This document shows, piece by piece, positions 4,763 through 5,757 of a DNA stretch of 5,757 nt. The notes beneath the pieces are model-generated. The model searched no databases and was not told the origin of the DNA. It was given only the letters and a program-made list of their open reading frames with translations. Numbering within the stretch: position 1 is the first letter of the stretch; each line of letters begins with the position of its first letter. Source of the DNA: Deltaproteobacteria bacterium (GTDB taxonomy: Bacteria; UBA10199; SPLOWO2-01-44-7). Made by a program: the position numbers and the translations under genes. The stretch spans positions 1 through 5,757 of the forward strand of contig JAUYJH010000166.1 of the NCBI GenBank assembly GCA_030688705.1, in the 5' to 3' direction.

Positions 4763-5757
4763 CACACTGCCAACCATGCCATAAGCCTGACCGCCGTCTT
4801 CCAGCCAGACTCCGATGATTCTGCGGTCGGCACCGGCGGCATAAACCGCTTTTTTCAAGGGCCCCATGGCACCTCCCACAAGATGGTCACGCTCCAGTTT
4901 CATTTCCAGACTATCATCCAAACTATACAAAACACTGAACGCATTATCGAATTGATTACTCAAAACGACTTTTAACGATTCGTTATAATTCAATGCGGCC
5001 ACACTGCCGATACTTTCCTGCCAATTTTGTGTTTCGGTGTGAAAAACCCATACGCCATGCAAATCCGGATTGATCATCTCAATCCGGAGTTTTCCGGATG
5101 TTTGCGGCGCAACCGTAATCAGACTGTTGTTGCCAGAAGTCAAAGAGGGAGTATCCAGGCTAAAAGGTGGTGCGGTCCTCATTGACAACGCTCCGTTTAG
5201 TCTCCTGCAGATCAGCTCACTTTTGTCGGAGTAAATGCGGCCGCCATAATTATCTTTCAAAACCCTCCGGAAACTGGCGCAAAAATCTTCTCCGAAGCCG
5301 GAGCCTTTAAGCCTTCCCTCCATCTCTTCATTCATCACACGGGGATTTTCAAAATCGGGTCCGCCACTTCCCCCCCGCCACCATGTGTCAACAAAACGCG
5401 ATGGGCCCACCGTCGTCACTCCGTTCGCTTTGATGATTTTGAAATACGCTTTTTGAACTCTGTACCTGATTCGATACCCGAAGACACGCCTGGTAGAAGA
5501 CGTAATGGTTTCATTTTTTTCCTCGAAAAGCCATGCGATGGCAAAATCGTTTCTGCTGTTCCTCATGACAACCGGCGCCCATTTGTTGCCGCGTTGTCCC
5601 ATGTATTGCGGAGCCCCCTCGACATAACTCCCATCGCTCCTACCGCTCCATCTGGTAAACATCTGGTAGAAAACATTGCTGCCCCCGCTGCCGCATTCTT
5701 TTTCCATGGCGACAACAAACTTTTCGCCGTCTTTACTGATGGCCGCGGAAAGTTTAT
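4757..5757 (-). CDS. C-terminal part of a probable exported beta-propeller-like repeat protein, function unknown
   Basis: The frame is open from the window edge to a TGA at 4757-4759, giving 332 visible residues. The N-terminus, including any signal peptide, is outside. A named family is not recognised. Short hydrophobic strands recur: KFVVAME (visible residues 12-18), DFAIAWLFEE (70-79), DFCASFRRV (157-165), HGVWVFHTE (233-241), AFSVLYSLDD (272-281) and RIIGVWLEDGG (312-322). They are often preceded by a P-x-V or A-A-type strand and followed by a Gly/Asp-rich turn. This is the look of beta-propeller or FG-GAP-like blades (compare DG.FVVAW.S..G in surface repeat proteins), and the SDG and GSGG turns suit an extracellular protein. 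It has only three cysteines. The stop codon sits at the edge of repeat copy B, so the C-terminus may have been altered by that element. The product is unlikely to be related in function to AbiE or Pst. Confidence 0.6.
   Translation of the reverse strand, partial: KLSAAISKDGEKFVVAMEKECGSGGSNVFYQMFTRWSGRSDGSYVEGAPQYMGQRGNKWAPVVMRNSRNDFAIAWLFEEKNETITSSTRRVFGYRIRYRVQKAYFKIIKANGVTTVGPSRFVDTWWRGGSGGPDFENPRVMNEEMEGRLKGSGFGEDFCASFRRVLKDNYGGRIYSDKSELICRRLNGALSMRTAPPFSLDTPSLTSGNNSLITVAPQTSGKLRIEMINPDLHGVWVFHTETQNWQESIGSVAALNYNESLKVVLSNQFDNAFSVLYSLDDSLEMKLERDHLVGGAMGPLKKAVYAAGADRRIIGVWLEDGGQAYGMVGSVE

Noticed and set aside
4331..4975. Plus-strand open frame of 214 codons across abiEi and the end of the neighbouring gene
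   Set aside because: It runs through two minus-strand coding regions with recognisable or strand-patterned protein sequence and through the repeat between them. Nothing in its translation is recognisable.
5082..5099. Small hairpin (ATCCGGA, 4-nt loop, TCCGGAT) with a further ATCCGGA nearby
   Set aside because: It is short, lies well inside a coding frame and encodes ordinary residues (GKLRIE region). No function is suggested by its position.

Overview
The window carries the phosphate-uptake operon pstS-pstC-pstA-pstB-phoU, all on the minus strand and reading toward position 1. Upstream of it lies a small accessory stretch with a decayed AbiE toxin-antitoxin locus and the 3' end of a probable exported protein, also on the minus strand. 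The organism looks like a Gram-negative-type bacterium with intermediate GC. PstS has a lipoprotein-type signal sequence, and the repeat-rich protein at the far end would suit a deltaproteobacterial or related environmental lineage. The sequence alone does not fix the taxon, so this placement is inference.

Positions 1-3741 hold the Pst system. PstS is the phosphate-binding protein, PstC and PstA are the two membrane channel subunits, PstB is the ATPase, and PhoU (only its start is present) links transport to phosphate signalling. The genes are packed tightly: pstS and pstC abut with no spacer, pstC/pstA are at most 5 bp apart (or overlap if a TTG start is used), pstA/pstB overlap by 17 bp and pstB/phoU overlap in an ATGA. 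This suggests one transcript with translational coupling. Upstream of pstS is a good PhoB-box candidate (two GTCA/GTTA half-sites 11 bp apart) and a strong Shine-Dalgarno sequence, so induction by phosphate starvation is expected.

Positions 3742-4762 hold a degraded AbiE locus bracketed by two copies of a repeat. The copy next to the Pho box is a perfect 34-bp palindrome inside a longer imperfect one. The other copy looks like the same element with one arm missing. Between them, abiEi (antitoxin) lacks its N-terminal DNA-binding part. abiEii (nucleotidyltransferase toxin) has lost its catalytic N-terminal half, apparently through an out-of-frame internal deletion. Neither gene should give a working product.

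Positions 4757-5757 hold the C-terminal 332 residues of a large protein that runs off the window. Its repeating short beta-strand pattern suggests a beta-propeller-like or similar repeat protein. No complete novel system is visible. The most interesting signal is the palindromic repeat, its one-armed derivative, and their exact placement at the ends of the broken genes and against the pst promoter.
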